Shown piece after piece: positions 34,548 through 43,548 of a stretch of 64,000 bases of DNA; the stretch's first letter is position 1, and each line of letters opens with the position of its first letter. Under the pieces are notes generated by a model, which worked only from the letters and a program-made list of their open reading frames with translations, did no database searches and was not told the DNA's origin. A program made the translations under genes and the position numbers. Origin of the DNA: Pseudomonas baetica (GTDB taxonomy: Bacteria > Pseudomonadota > Gammaproteobacteria > Pseudomonadales > Pseudomonadaceae); assembly GCF_019733355.1 (NCBI RefSeq), contig NZ_JAIHLQ010000003.1, positions 124,001 through 188,000 on the forward strand, given 5' to 3'.

Positions 34548-34652
34548 ATGAAGATATTCGGGTTTCAACTGATCTACGGTGACTTCCTCGCCCGCAGCGT
34601 GCGTGGCATCTCCTGCGCCCCGCCCACCGTTCTCAGCATTACTGACAAATAA
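34548..34652 (+). CDS. 34-residue small ORF upstream of hpd
   Basis: ATG 34548 to TAA 34652 encodes MKIFGFQLIYGDFLARSVRG followed by 14 residues ending SITDK. It ends 36 bases before the hpd ATG, in a gene-free stretch of 435 bases. Codon use looks normal, and I recall similar short peptides in Pseudomonas, but cannot verify that. The ribosome site is weak. It might be a leader peptide or a small protein of its own. Confidence 0.4.
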   Translation: MKIFGFQLIYGDFLARSVRGISCAPPTVLSITDK

Positions 34653-34688
34653 CTCTGGTTAATTTGATAAGAATGATGAGGCGTCACC

Positions 34689-35765
34689 ATGGCAGATTTA
34701 TACGAAAACCCAATGGGCCTGATGGGCTTTGAATTCATCGAGCTCGCTTCGCCTGTACCTGGCACCCTGGAGCCGATCTTCGAGATCATGGGCTTCACCA
34801 AAGTCGCGACCCACCGCTCCAAGAACGTACACCTGTATCGTCAGGGCGCGATCAATCTGATTCTCAATAACGAACCGAACAGCGTTGCGTCGTACTTCGC
34901 GGCCGAGCACGGCCCGTCGGTGTGCGGCATGGCGTTCCGGGTCAAGGATTCGCAAAAAGCCTACAACCGCGCACTGGAACTCGGCGCTCAGCCGATCCAC
35001 ATCGAAACAGGTCCGATGGAGCTGAACCTTCCGGCGATCAAAGGCATTGGCGGCGCGCCGCTGTACCTGATCGACCGTTTCGGCGAAGGCAGCTCGATCT
35101 ACGACATCGATTTTGTGTTTATCGAAGGCGTTGATCGCAACCCGGTCGGTGCCGGCCTGAAGATCATCGACCACCTGACCCACAACGTGTATCGCGGTCG
35201 CATGGCCTACTGGGCGAACTTCTACGAGAAGCTGTTCAACTTCCGCGAGATCCGTTACTTCGACATCAAGGGCGAATACACCGGCCTGACCTCCAAAGCC
35301 ATGACCGCCCCGGACGGCATGATCCGCATCCCGCTGAACGAAGAATCGTCCAAGGGCGCCGGGCAGATTGAAGAGTTCCTGATGCAGTTCAACGGCGAGG
35401 GCATCCAGCACGTCGCGTTCCTCTCCGACGACCTGATCAAGACCTGGGATCACCTGAAAAAAATCGGCATGCGCTTCATGACCGCGCCGCCGCAAACGTA
35501 CTACGAGATGCTCGAAGGCCGTCTGCCGAACCACGGCGAACCGGTTGATCAATTGCAGTCGCGTGGCATTCTGCTCGACGGTTCGTCGGAGCAGGGCGAC
35601 AAGCGCTTGCTGCTGCAGATCTTCTCGGAAACCCTGATGGGCCCGGTGTTCTTCGAATTCATCCAGCGTAAAGGCGACGATGGTTTCGGCGAGGGTAACT
35701 TCAAGGCGCTGTTCGAATCGATCGAGCGTGATCAGGTGCGTCGTGGTGTGCTCGCCACTGAGTAA
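34689..35765 (+). CDS. hpd: 4-hydroxyphenylpyruvate dioxygenase
   Basis: A 358-residue non-haem iron enzyme that turns 4-hydroxyphenylpyruvate into homogentisate in tyrosine breakdown and on the way to pyomelanin. The iron ligands are His162 (IIDHLTHNV), His near 241 (GIQHVAFLS) and Glu near 323 ([10 protein letters not shown]). Length and sequence match the P. fluorescens enzyme type. The start has GATGAGGCGTCACC ahead. The terminator at 35782 closes the unit; homogentisate genes are not adjacent. Confidence 0.97.
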   Translation: MADLYENPMGLMGFEFIELASPVPGTLEPIFEIMGFTKVATHRSKNVHLYRQGAINLILNNEPNSVASYFAAEHGPSVCGMAFRVKDSQKAYNRALELGAQPIHIETGPMELNLPAIKGIGGAPLYLIDRFGEGSSIYDIDFVFIEGVDRNPVGAGLKIIDHLTHNVYRGRMAYWANFYEKLFNFREIRYFDIKGEYTGLTSKAMTAPDGMIRIPLNEESSKGAGQIEEFLMQFNGEGIQHVAFLSDDLIKTWDHLKKIGMRFMTAPPQTYYEMLEGRLPNHGEPVDQLQSRGILLDGSSEQGDKRLLLQIFSETLMGPVFFEFIQRKGDDGFGEGNFKALFESIERDQVRRGVLATE

Positions 35766-35781
35766 TACGCAACTGAAATGA

Positions 35782-35821
35782 AAAATCCCGGCCTGCAGTG
35801 ATGCAGGGCCGGGATTTTTTT
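35782..35821 (+). terminator. Terminator of hpd
   Basis: AAAATCCCGGCCTGCA-type arms, strong stem and eight T; it also serves the convergent rarD. Confidence 0.9.
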
Positions 35822-35830
35822 GTGCTGGAT

Positions 35831-36712
35831 TTAAGATCTGCGTTGGCGCATCAGGTGTTTAAAACCTTCGAAGATCAACACCAGTACAGCCAGCCAGATC
35901 GGAATGTAAGTCAGCCACTCACCCGACTTGATGCTCTCACCGAGCAACAGCGCCACACCGAGCAGCAACACCGGCTCCACATAACTCAACAACCCAAACA
36001 GACTGAACGGCAATAAACGGCTGGCAATGATGTACACCACCAATGCCGAAGCACTGATCAGGCCCAACAACGGAATCAGCCACAGCAGCCCCGGGTATTG
36101 ATCGAACACAGCAAAACCCTGCTCGCCGCCGTGCACAAACCAGTAGGCAACCGGCAGCATCAGGCTCATGTCGACCCACAGCCCGCCGAGGTTGTCGGTG
36201 TTCAGGTATTTGCGTAGCACGAAGTACAGCGGATAACCGACCACGACCACCAGTGTTGCCCAGGAAAAACCGCCTACCTGATACAGCTCGTTCAATACGC
36301 CCAGACTTGCGAAGAATACCGCCACTTTTTGCAGGTGCGACAGGCTTTCGCCGTAGGCAATCCGCCCGGTCAGTACCATCGCCAGTGGCAGCAGGAAGTA
36401 ACCCAGTGACACATCAAGACTGTAGCCGTTGAGCGGCGCCCACATGAACAGCCATAACTGCACGCCGAGCAGGGCGGCCGAGACGAACAGCCCGGCGATC
36501 AGTTTCGGCTTCGATGCCATCAGGCGAACCAACTCCAGCCCCCGACGCCATTCGCCGGACACCAGCATGAATACGGTCATGCACGGCACGGTCAGCAGCA
36601 TTCGCCAGCCAAAAATCTCCACGCCACTCAACGGGGTGAGCAGCGAAGTGTAGTAATACATGACGGCAAACAGCACCGAGGCTGAAACCGATAAAGCGAT
36701 ACCTTTAGACAA
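35831..36712 (-). CDS. rarD: RarD-type EamA/DMT transporter
   Basis: A 293-residue inner-membrane protein with about ten transmembrane helices in two EamA halves. MSKGIALSVSASVLFAVMYY is the typical RarD start, and SYVEPVLLLGVALLLGES is the conserved C-terminal EamA motif. RarD relatives are drug/metabolite superfamily exporters; the chloramphenicol link is historical and the substrate here is unknown. Charged residues between helices fit inner-membrane topology. Confidence 0.85.
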   Translation of the reverse strand: MSKGIALSVSASVLFAVMYYYTSLLTPLSGVEIFGWRMLLTVPCMTVFMLVSGEWRRGLELVRLMASKPKLIAGLFVSAALLGVQLWLFMWAPLNGYSLDVSLGYFLLPLAMVLTGRIAYGESLSHLQKVAVFFASLGVLNELYQVGGFSWATLVVVVGYPLYFVLRKYLNTDNLGGLWVDMSLMLPVAYWFVHGGEQGFAVFDQYPGLLWLIPLLGLISASALVVYIIASRLLPFSLFGLLSYVEPVLLLGVALLLGESIKSGEWLTYIPIWLAVLVLIFEGFKHLMRQRRS

Positions 36713-36811
36713 ACTGTCCTCGCGGGTGGGTGATCAAACGGGGCGCGAAGGATACGTGGTTTTTGTGCTGAATATTGATCGGGCGCTCATTATTTCCCAC
36801 ACATTACAAAA

Positions 36812-36901
36812 CCTGTGGGAGTCGGCTTGCCAGCGATAAGGCCAGAACATTCAAATCATGTGTTGAATGTGCAACTGCTATCGCGGGCAAGCTCCCACAG
36901 G
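36812..36901. repeat. REPIN
   Basis: CCTGTGGGAGTCGGCTTGCC begins one arm and ATCGCGGGCAAGCTCCCACA the other, facing each other, in the spacer between rarD and the aldo/keto reductase end. Confidence 0.8.
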
Positions 36902-36942
36902 AATCTTGGGGGCAGCATAGTCCGTAGAACGATGCGAAGATT

Positions 36943-37956
36943 CTAGGCCTGATGCGGTTGACGCCCCGATACAAAATGGCTCACATCATTGAACCCCGGT
37001 GTCGATGAATGCCCCGGCGTCACCAGCGAATCGATAAACGCCTCATCCTCCGCCGTGATCTTCACCGCCTGCGCCTTGGTGTACGCATCCCATTGCGCCT
37101 CGGTTCGTGGCCCGACAATCGCCGACGTTACCGCGCTGTTGTTCAACACCCAGGCAATCGCAAATTCAACCATCCCGACCCCGCGCTGTTCGGTGTACTG
37201 GTGAATTTGCTGGGCAATGCGCAACGACTCCACGCGCCATTCGGTTTCCAGAATGCGTTTGTCCTGACGCCCGGCGCGGCTGTTGGCGTCGGGTTTCACG
37301 TCCGGCGCGTATTTGCCACTGAGAACGCCACGGGCCAGCGGGCTATAGGGCACCACCCCCAAGCCATAGGTTTGCGCAGCCGTGATTTGCTCAGCCTCGG
37401 CCTGACGGTTGACGATGTTGTACAGCGGCTGGCTGATCACCGGGCGATCGACGCCGAGGTTGTCAGCGATGCGAATCACCTCGGCAATCCGCCAGCCCCG
37501 GTAGTTCGACAGGCCCCAGTAACGAATCTTGCCCTGACGGATCAGATCGCCAATCGCCGACACGGTGACTTCCAGCGGCGTGTTGTGGTCTTCGCGGTGC
37601 AGGTAATAGATGTCGAGATAGTCAGTGGCCAGACGCGTCAGGCTGGCATCGAGGCCGTTGAAGATGTGTTTGCGGCTTAAACCGCTGCGGTTCGGCACAC
37701 CGTCCACCGGGCCAAAACCGACCTTGCTCGCCAATACCCAGTCATGCCGATGGCGGGCAATCGCTTCGCCGACGATTTCCTCCGAGCGACCTTGGGTGTA
37801 GACGTCTGCGGTGTCGATGAAGTTGATGCCCTGATTCCACGCCTTGTCGATGATGCGCAGCGACTCCTCGGTGCTGGTCTGTTCGCCAAACATCATCGTG
37901 CCGAGGGTGAGGGTGGACACCTGCAAACCCGAGTGCCCCAGTGTGCGATAGCTCAT
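36943..37956 (-). CDS. Aldo/keto reductase
   Basis: A 337-residue NADPH-dependent oxidoreductase with a TIM barrel. Catalytic residues are visible: Asp in FIDTADVYTQGRSEE, Tyr in the same motif, Lys in WVLASKVGF and His in DIYYLHRED. GVVPYSPLARGVLSG and AIVGPRTEAQ are the cofactor-binding blocks. It resembles general stress or sugar/aldehyde reductases of the YajO/Tas group. Start ATG 37956 follows AAAAGGATTTCGGC. A LysR gene lies 66 bases upstream on the same strand and may control it. Confidence 0.88.
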   Translation of the reverse strand: MSYRTLGHSGLQVSTLTLGTMMFGEQTSTEESLRIIDKAWNQGINFIDTADVYTQGRSEEIVGEAIARHRHDWVLASKVGFGPVDGVPNRSGLSRKHIFNGLDASLTRLATDYLDIYYLHREDHNTPLEVTVSAIGDLIRQGKIRYWGLSNYRGWRIAEVIRIADNLGVDRPVISQPLYNIVNRQAEAEQITAAQTYGLGVVPYSPLARGVLSGKYAPDVKPDANSRAGRQDKRILETEWRVESLRIAQQIHQYTEQRGVGMVEFAIAWVLNNSAVTSAIVGPRTEAQWDAYTKAQAVKITAEDEAFIDSLVTPGHSSTPGFNDVSHFVSGRQPHQA

Positions 37957-38022
37957 GCCGAAATCCTTTTGTCGGTGGGAAAGCCAATCAAATACCAGAA
38001 CCATCGGATGCGGCAAAGTGAA

Positions 38023-38922
38023 TTATCGACTCAACCCAAGGCAGCGTTCCCGTAAAAATGCCTGCAACACCCTGACCCTTTCCGATACCTGCAGTCGATG
38101 CGGGCACAGTAAATTGAACGGCACGCTTTCACCCTGCCAGTCATCAAACAGCGTTACCAACCGCCCGGCGCGCACGTCTTCGGCAACGTCTAGCCAGGCT
38201 TTGTAGGCGATGCCATGGCCGGCCAATGCCCAGCGGCGGGCGACTTCGCCGTCGTCGCTGAGGTAATCACCATCAACATCGACGTCCAGCACTTGATCGC
38301 CGCGACTGAAGTGCCAAGTGTTATAGGGCCCGCCATTACGCAAGTAGAGCAGGGCGCTGTGTTCACTTAATTCAGTCGGGGAGTGCGGGGTGCCATGTCG
38401 GGCCAGATAGTCGGGGCTGGCGCAGGCAACGCGCCGATGCTGGGGCACAATGGGTAGCGCCACCAGCGTCGAATCACTTGGCACGCCGAAGCGCAGTGCG
38501 ACGTCCACGGTTTCGCGAAACAGATCCGCATGCCGGTCGTTGAGCAGCAGTTGCAGTCGAATATTGGGGTGCGCGCGCTTGAAATCATCCAGCCACGGCA
38601 GTAACACATTGCGCCCGAAGTCCGACGGCGCCGCCAGTTGCAGCACGCCGCTCAGGCCCTCGGTCTGCGGCTTGAGCGCCTGCTCACCCTCGGCCAGCGT
38701 CGCCAGTGCCAAGCGGACACTGTCCAGATAACGCCGGCCCTCTTCTGTCAGGCGCATGCTACGAGTGGAACGGGCGAGCAGGCGGGTGCCGAGGCGGGTT
38801 TCCAGGCGTTTCAACGCAATACTGGCGGCGGCCGGCGTCAGTTCCAGCGTGCGGGCAGCGGCGGAAATGCTGCCGGAATCGGCGACGCGGACGAAGATCT
38901 CCAGATCGAGAATCGAGCTCAT
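38023..38922 (-). CDS. LysR-family transcriptional regulator
   Basis: A 299-residue LysR protein: N-terminal winged HTH (LEIFVRVADSGSISAAARTL, then AAASIALKRLETRLGTRLLA) and a C-terminal effector domain from about residue 90. It is of the CrgA-like group that often controls adjacent oxidoreductases. Located upstream of the aldo/keto reductase gene and divergent from a VOC protein gene 98 bases away; either or both may be targets. Confidence 0.9.
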   Translation of the reverse strand: MSSILDLEIFVRVADSGSISAAARTLELTPAAASIALKRLETRLGTRLLARSTRSMRLTEEGRRYLDSVRLALATLAEGEQALKPQTEGLSGVLQLAAPSDFGRNVLLPWLDDFKRAHPNIRLQLLLNDRHADLFRETVDVALRFGVPSDSTLVALPIVPQHRRVACASPDYLARHGTPHSPTELSEHSALLYLRNGGPYNTWHFSRGDQVLDVDVDGDYLSDDGEVARRWALAGHGIAYKAWLDVAEDVRAGRLVTLFDDWQGESVPFNLLCPHRLQVSERVRVLQAFLRERCLGLSR

Positions 38923-39020
38923 TGATAAAAATCCTTTAAAGATCTTTGCGTTTTAGCCGGATTTTTCGGTGATTGGCAAGCGTGGATACTGCAATCAATG
39001 AACAATCGCAGGAGATGAGC

Positions 39021-39377
39021 ATGGCCTGGACATTCGATCATCTGGCTTTCAACACCGCTGACGGCCAAGCGCTGCAAGACAATTTTCAAGCACTGCTCGG
39101 CCTCGCGCCGGGGCGTCGCCCACCGTTTCCGTTTCCCGGTCGCTGGCTCTATCAGGACGCGCAGGCCATGGTGCATGTGATCGAGCAACCGATGCTGGAT
39201 GACACGGCGTTGAGCCATATCGCGTTTCGTACCGATGAGCCCGCAGAAGCCGTGTTGCAGCGGGTGCGTGAAAGTGGGTTGCCGTACCAATTGGCGCAAG
39301 TGCCTGAGGATGGCATCTGGCAGATTTTCGTGCAGATGCCGGGGGGTGTGGTGATTGAGTTGGATGCGATGCCCTGA
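39021..39377 (+). CDS. VOC (glyoxalase-fold) family protein
   Basis: A 118-residue vicinal-oxygen-chelate protein: MAWTFDHLAFNTADG has the first metal-type His, ALSHIAFRT the second, and FVQMPGGVVIELD the terminal Glu. It could be a small dioxygenase, isomerase or resistance protein; no substrate can be assigned. ATG 39021 with GGAG six bases upstream is preferred over ATG 39015. Divergent from the LysR gene. Confidence 0.75.
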   Translation: MAWTFDHLAFNTADGQALQDNFQALLGLAPGRRPPFPFPGRWLYQDAQAMVHVIEQPMLDDTALSHIAFRTDEPAEAVLQRVRESGLPYQLAQVPEDGIWQIFVQMPGGVVIELDAMP

Positions 39378-39381
39378 AAGC

Positions 39382-39409
39382 AAAAGATCGCAGCAGGCTG
39401 CGATCTTTT
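39382..39409. terminator. Bidirectional terminator
   Basis: AAAAGATCGCAGC and GCTGCGATCTTTT pair with almost no loop, between the convergent VOC gene and the transporter gene. This element type is frequent in fluorescent pseudomonads. Confidence 0.85.
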
Positions 39410-39425
39410 GATCTGTACGATCTGA

Positions 39426-40736
39426 TCAGGCACGCAGCGTGCGCGTCGTCCGCAACGCCAGCAAACTCCCGCCGACAATCACCCCGGCCAGCAGGTACAA
39501 CGCCAAATCGGTCGAGCCCGTGCTGTCCTTGACCCAACCCACCAGATACGGGCTGAGGAACCCGGCCATCTGCCCCATCGAGTTGATCAACGCCAGACCA
39601 CCCGCTGCCGCGCCTGCACTGAGCATCGCCGTCGGCACCGGCCAGAACATTGGCAGGCCGGTGAGGGCGCCCATGGTCGCGATGGTCAACCCCAGAATCG
39701 CAATCGCCGGGTTGGCGGCGAAATTCACCGCGATGATCAGACCGATAGCCCCCATCAGCATCGGCACCACCAGATGCCAGCGACGTTCTTTACGCAAGTC
39801 TGCCGAACGACCGACCATCAGCATAAACACCGCTGCCAGCAGATACGGGATCGCGCTCAGCCAGCCGATCACCAGGTTGTCGCTGAAACCGAGGTTCTTG
39901 ATGATCGACGGCAGCCAGAAGTTGATCGCGTAGACGCCGCTCTGGATGCAGAAATAGATCAGGCCAAACGCCCAGATCGCCGGATTTTTGAACACTGCGA
40001 TCAGCGAGTCCGAAGTGGTTTTCGGCTTGTTGGCCAGGTCTTCGGCCTGATCCGCTTCCAGCACAGAGCGCTCATGCGCGGTCAGCCATTTGGCAGTGGC
40101 AAAGTTGTCGCTGAGCAGGAAATACGCCAGCGCGCCCAGCACCACGGTCGGAATGCCTTGCAGCAGGAACATCCACTGCCAACCGGCCAAACCACCTTGT
40201 CCAGCGGCGAAGTGGTTGAGAATCCAACCCGAAAATGGGCTGCCGAGCAACCCGGAGACCGGGATCGCCGACATGAACAGCGCCATGATCCGGCCACGGC
40301 GGAAGGTGGGGAACCACTGCGAGAGGTACAACACCACGCCTGGGAAGAACCCGGCTTCAGCCGCACCGGTAAACAAACGTAAGGTGTAGAACTCGGTCGG
40401 TGTGGTGACGAACAACAGGCAGGTCGACAAGACGCCCCAGGTGATCATCATCACCGCGATCCAGCGCCGTGGCCCGAATTTGCTCAGCGCCAGGTTGCTC
40501 GGTACGCCGCACAGCACGTAGCCGATGAAGAAGATACCAGCACCGAGGCCGTACACGGTTTCGCTGAATTTCAGTGCATCAAGCATCTGCAGTTTGGCGA
40601 ATCCAACGTTGATCCGGTCGAGGTAGTTGAACAAGTAGCAGATGAAAATGAAGGGGATTAAACGCAGGGTGACGCGTTTATAAACGGCATTTTTAACGTC
40701 ATCGATGGTCTGGGTAGCTGCGGCGCTCTGCGACAT
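39426..40736 (-). CDS. MFS transporter (anion:cation symporter type), probably sugar acid or glycerate
   Basis: A 436-residue major facilitator with 12 transmembrane helices, of the group that includes phthalate, glucarate and tartrate carriers. RLIPFIFICYLFNYLDRINV is the conserved first helix, and GAAEAGFFPGVVLYLSQWFP the family motif in helix 4-5. Next to it, divergently, are a CdaR-type sugar-diacid regulator and glycerate kinase, so import of glycerate or an aldarate is likely. ATG 40736 starts MSQSAAATQTIDD. Confidence 0.85.
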   Translation of the reverse strand: MSQSAAATQTIDDVKNAVYKRVTLRLIPFIFICYLFNYLDRINVGFAKLQMLDALKFSETVYGLGAGIFFIGYVLCGVPSNLALSKFGPRRWIAVMMITWGVLSTCLLFVTTPTEFYTLRLFTGAAEAGFFPGVVLYLSQWFPTFRRGRIMALFMSAIPVSGLLGSPFSGWILNHFAAGQGGLAGWQWMFLLQGIPTVVLGALAYFLLSDNFATAKWLTAHERSVLEADQAEDLANKPKTTSDSLIAVFKNPAIWAFGLIYFCIQSGVYAINFWLPSIIKNLGFSDNLVIGWLSAIPYLLAAVFMLMVGRSADLRKERRWHLVVPMLMGAIGLIIAVNFAANPAIAILGLTIATMGALTGLPMFWPVPTAMLSAGAAAGGLALINSMGQMAGFLSPYLVGWVKDSTGSTDLALYLLAGVIVGGSLLALRTTRTLRA

Positions 40737-40908
40737 AGCGGCTCTCTCTTTATTATGATTTTTTGCGATGCAACGGGTAACGTTGATCGCCCCGAGAGTC
40801 TCGGCCACCTGTGGCCGGATTGTCTTTGTGCCTGAGCACAGGGTTTACCGCCAGACCCTGTGCGGCTGAACAACGTGTCCGCACCTGCTTTCAAGGATTT
40901 CAGCGCTT

Positions 40909-42027
40909 ATGTTCGAACTCGACCACGACCTCGCCCAAGACATCGTTGACCGGGCCATGGCCATTTTGCCCTACAACGTCAACGTCATGGACAGCCAGGG
41001 GTTGATCCTTGGCAGCGGCGAACCGGAGCGCATCAACACCCGTCATGAAGGTGCGCAACTGGTGCTGGCGAATGGTCGGGTGGTGGAGATCGACGGCCCG
41101 ACTGCCCTGCATTTGAAAGGCGTGCAGCCTGGCATCAACCTGCCGCTGCTGCTCGATCAACGCTTGATCGGCGTGCTTGGCATCACCGGCGAGCCGGAGC
41201 AATTGCGCACGTACGCCGAACTGGTGCGCATGACGGCGGAAATGCTGGTGGGCCAGCGCAATCAGCAGGCCGAACAGCAATGGCGCCGTCAGCGTTGCGA
41301 TGATCTGTTGGCGTTGTTGCTGAGCGAAGCGGGGGATTCGCCGCGCTTGGTCGACGAGGCGCAGCAGATGGGGCTCAAGCCGCAATTGACCCGCGTGCCG
41401 TATCTGTTCGAGTTGGGGCAGGAACATGGGCCGGGGCAAACCGTCGAGGCGCTGAGTGCCTGGTTGATGTCGCGTTACCCGGATAGCTGGTGCGTCAGTT
41501 CGGCGAAGTCGTCGCTGCTCTGGTGTCGGCCGGCGAGCCAGAGCATGGAGCATGATCGTTTGCTGGAGAAGCTTGATGGCCTGGGCTGGAATATTCTGCG
41601 CATCGCCGTCGGCGGGCAGGCGGATGGGCTGGTCGGGTTGCGTCGTTGTTATCGACGGGTTGGCGATTTGCTCGCTTATGGCCGTGAGGTGCTGCCGCAC
41701 TCGCGATTGCTGATCCTCAATCGTTATCGGCTGCCGGTCATGTTGTGGCGCCATCGCAACGATGATGCGCTGGACGAGTTACTCAAACCGCTGCGCAAAG
41801 TCATCGCCAAGGACGGTAACGGCCAGTTACTGGCGACGCTGCGCAGTTGGTGTGAACACGATGGGCAGAGTCAGGCGTGTGCCGATGCGCTGGGGATTCA
41901 CCGCAATAGCCTGCGCTATCGGATGGAGCGGATTGCCGAGATCAGTGGAGTGGACCCGTTACGGCTGGAGGGGATGCTGGCGCTGTATCTTGGCGTGCAG
42001 CTTTTGCCGCAGACAGACCCGGGTTAG
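40909..42027 (+). CDS. cdaR: CdaR-type sugar diacid regulator
   Basis: A 372-residue activator: N-terminal diacid-recognition domain (MFELDHDLAQDIVDRAMAIL to GQRN, 1-125), a middle GGDEF-like linker and a C-terminal PucR/CdaR HTH (ALGIHRNSLRYRMERIAEIS). In E. coli CdaR (SdaR) activates glucarate, galactarate and glycerate genes. The position between a divergent transporter and glycerate kinase fits that role. The start follows CAAGGATTTCAGCGCTT. Confidence 0.88.
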   Translation: MFELDHDLAQDIVDRAMAILPYNVNVMDSQGLILGSGEPERINTRHEGAQLVLANGRVVEIDGPTALHLKGVQPGINLPLLLDQRLIGVLGITGEPEQLRTYAELVRMTAEMLVGQRNQQAEQQWRRQRCDDLLALLLSEAGDSPRLVDEAQQMGLKPQLTRVPYLFELGQEHGPGQTVEALSAWLMSRYPDSWCVSSAKSSLLWCRPASQSMEHDRLLEKLDGLGWNILRIAVGGQADGLVGLRRCYRRVGDLLAYGREVLPHSRLLILNRYRLPVMLWRHRNDDALDELLKPLRKVIAKDGNGQLLATLRSWCEHDGQSQACADALGIHRNSLRYRMERIAEISGVDPLRLEGMLALYLGVQLLPQTDPG

Positions 42028-42174
42028 TCGCTGATCTCAATGACGCCTTCGCGAGCACGTCTTCATGGCTTTTGTAGAAATGAACAATAAACGCCCGCGC
42101 CCATTGTGCGGCGGACAGGCGTCAATGCGCATGCCGACTGGCAGCATGAGGGGCATTGGAACTGGAGAATTCAC

Positions 42175-43314
42175 ATGAAGATCGTCATCGCCCCCGATTC
42201 GTTCAAGGACAGCCTGAGTGCCCAAGGCGTCGCCGAGGCCATTGCGCTGGGGCTGGCGCAAGTCTGGCCGCACGCCACGCTGGTCAAATGCCCCATGGCT
42301 GACGGCGGCGAAGGCACGGTCGAGTCGATTCTCGCCGCGTGCGAAGGCGAGTTGCGCCGCACCCGCGTGCGTGGCCCGTTGGGCGCACCGGTTGACGCGG
42401 CGTGGGGCTGGTTGCCGCACAACCACACGGCGATCATCGAAATGGCCGAGGCCAGCGGCCTGCAATTGGTGCCGCCGGGGCAGCGTGATGCGTGTATCAG
42501 CAGCACCTTCGGCACCGGCGAGCTGATTCGCGCCGCTCTGGATGCAGGGGCACAACGGGTGATCCTGGCGATTGGCGGCAGTGCGACCAATGACGGCGGC
42601 GCCGGGGCAATGCAGGCGTTGGGGATCAAACTGCTTGATGCACAAGGGCAGACGCTGGTGCCGGGCGGTCTGGCGTTGGCGCAATTGGCGCGGCTGGATC
42701 TCACTGGCCTGGACGAGCGTCTGGCCGAGGTGCGTTTTGACATCGCGGCGGACGTCAACAACCCGCTGTGCGGCCCCCACGGTGCTTCGGCGATCTTTGG
42801 TCCGCAGAAAGGTGCATCGCCTGCGCAGGTTCAACAACTGGACCTGGCCCTTGGGCACTACGCCGAACTTTGCGCGCAGGCGTTAGGCAAAGACGTTCGC
42901 GATGAACCGGGCAGCGGGGCGGCGGGTGGCTTGGGTTTTGCCGCCAAGGCATTTCTCGGCGCGCAATTTCAGGCGGGCGTTGAGGTGGTCGCCGAGTTGG
43001 TGGGGCTGGCAGAAGCGGTAAAAGGCGCCGATCTGGTCATCACCGGCGAAGGGCGTTTCGACGCGCAGACCTTGCGCGGCAAGACCCCGTTCGGCGTGGC
43101 GCGGATTGCCAAACAGCACAAGGTGCCGGTGATCGTCATCGCCGGGACATTGGGCGAGGGTTATCAGGAGCTCTACGCCCATGGCATCGATGCAGCATTC
43201 GCTGTGACCAGTGGCCCGATGACGCTTGAAAATGCCTGCGCCGAAGCGCCTCGGCTGTTGCGTGAGCGTGCCACTGATATCGCGCGTGTCTGGCAACTCT
43301 CCAGCCAACGCTGA
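42175..43314 (+). CDS. Glycerate kinase (GarK/GlxK type)
   Basis: A 379-residue class II glycerate 2-kinase that feeds glycerate into glycolysis as 2-phosphoglycerate. MKIVIAPDSFKDSLSAQGVA, MADGGEGTVE, GGSATNDGGAGAMQALG and GEGRFDAQTLRGKTPFG are family signatures for substrate and ATP binding. ATG 42175 has GGAG seven bases before; an upstream in-frame start at 42106 has no site. Works with the adjacent CdaR and MFS carrier. Confidence 0.93.
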   Translation: MKIVIAPDSFKDSLSAQGVAEAIALGLAQVWPHATLVKCPMADGGEGTVESILAACEGELRRTRVRGPLGAPVDAAWGWLPHNHTAIIEMAEASGLQLVPPGQRDACISSTFGTGELIRAALDAGAQRVILAIGGSATNDGGAGAMQALGIKLLDAQGQTLVPGGLALAQLARLDLTGLDERLAEVRFDIAADVNNPLCGPHGASAIFGPQKGASPAQVQQLDLALGHYAELCAQALGKDVRDEPGSGAAGGLGFAAKAFLGAQFQAGVEVVAELVGLAEAVKGADLVITGEGRFDAQTLRGKTPFGVARIAKQHKVPVIVIAGTLGEGYQELYAHGIDAAFAVTSGPMTLENACAEAPRLLRERATDIARVWQLSSQR

Positions 43315-43406
43315 CCCACTCTGGAGCCACCTTCGGCTGCTCCGCAATCAGGGTGTGCACACTGCTTCAGTTGTGTAACACCCTGAAAAATATTTACGCT
43401 TGACCC

Positions 43407-43433
43407 AAAATCTTCCTAAAGCCTGGCCGATAT
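43407..43433 (+). promoter_or_regulatory. Candidate FliA (sigma-28) promoter for the chemoreceptor
   Basis: AAAA (43407-43410), 15 bases, then GCCGATAT (43426-43433). The Pseudomonas sigma-28 consensus is TAAA-N15-GCCGATAA; two bases differ. It lies about 115 bases before the chemoreceptor ATG, the expected regulon. Confidence 0.45.
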
Positions 43434-43548
43434 AACCAATAGGCGCGCACAAGAACATCAACCCCCGTGACGCCGGACTGAAGCCTGCTCCACAGGCCAA
43501 TGATCACGGCAAGGACGCTCGTAGTTTCTATCTTTCGAGAGTCCATCT

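Noticed and set aside
41762..42034. Short plus-strand frame overlapping the end of cdaR
   Set aside because: A shifted reading of cdaR's HTH region without ribosome site or motif.
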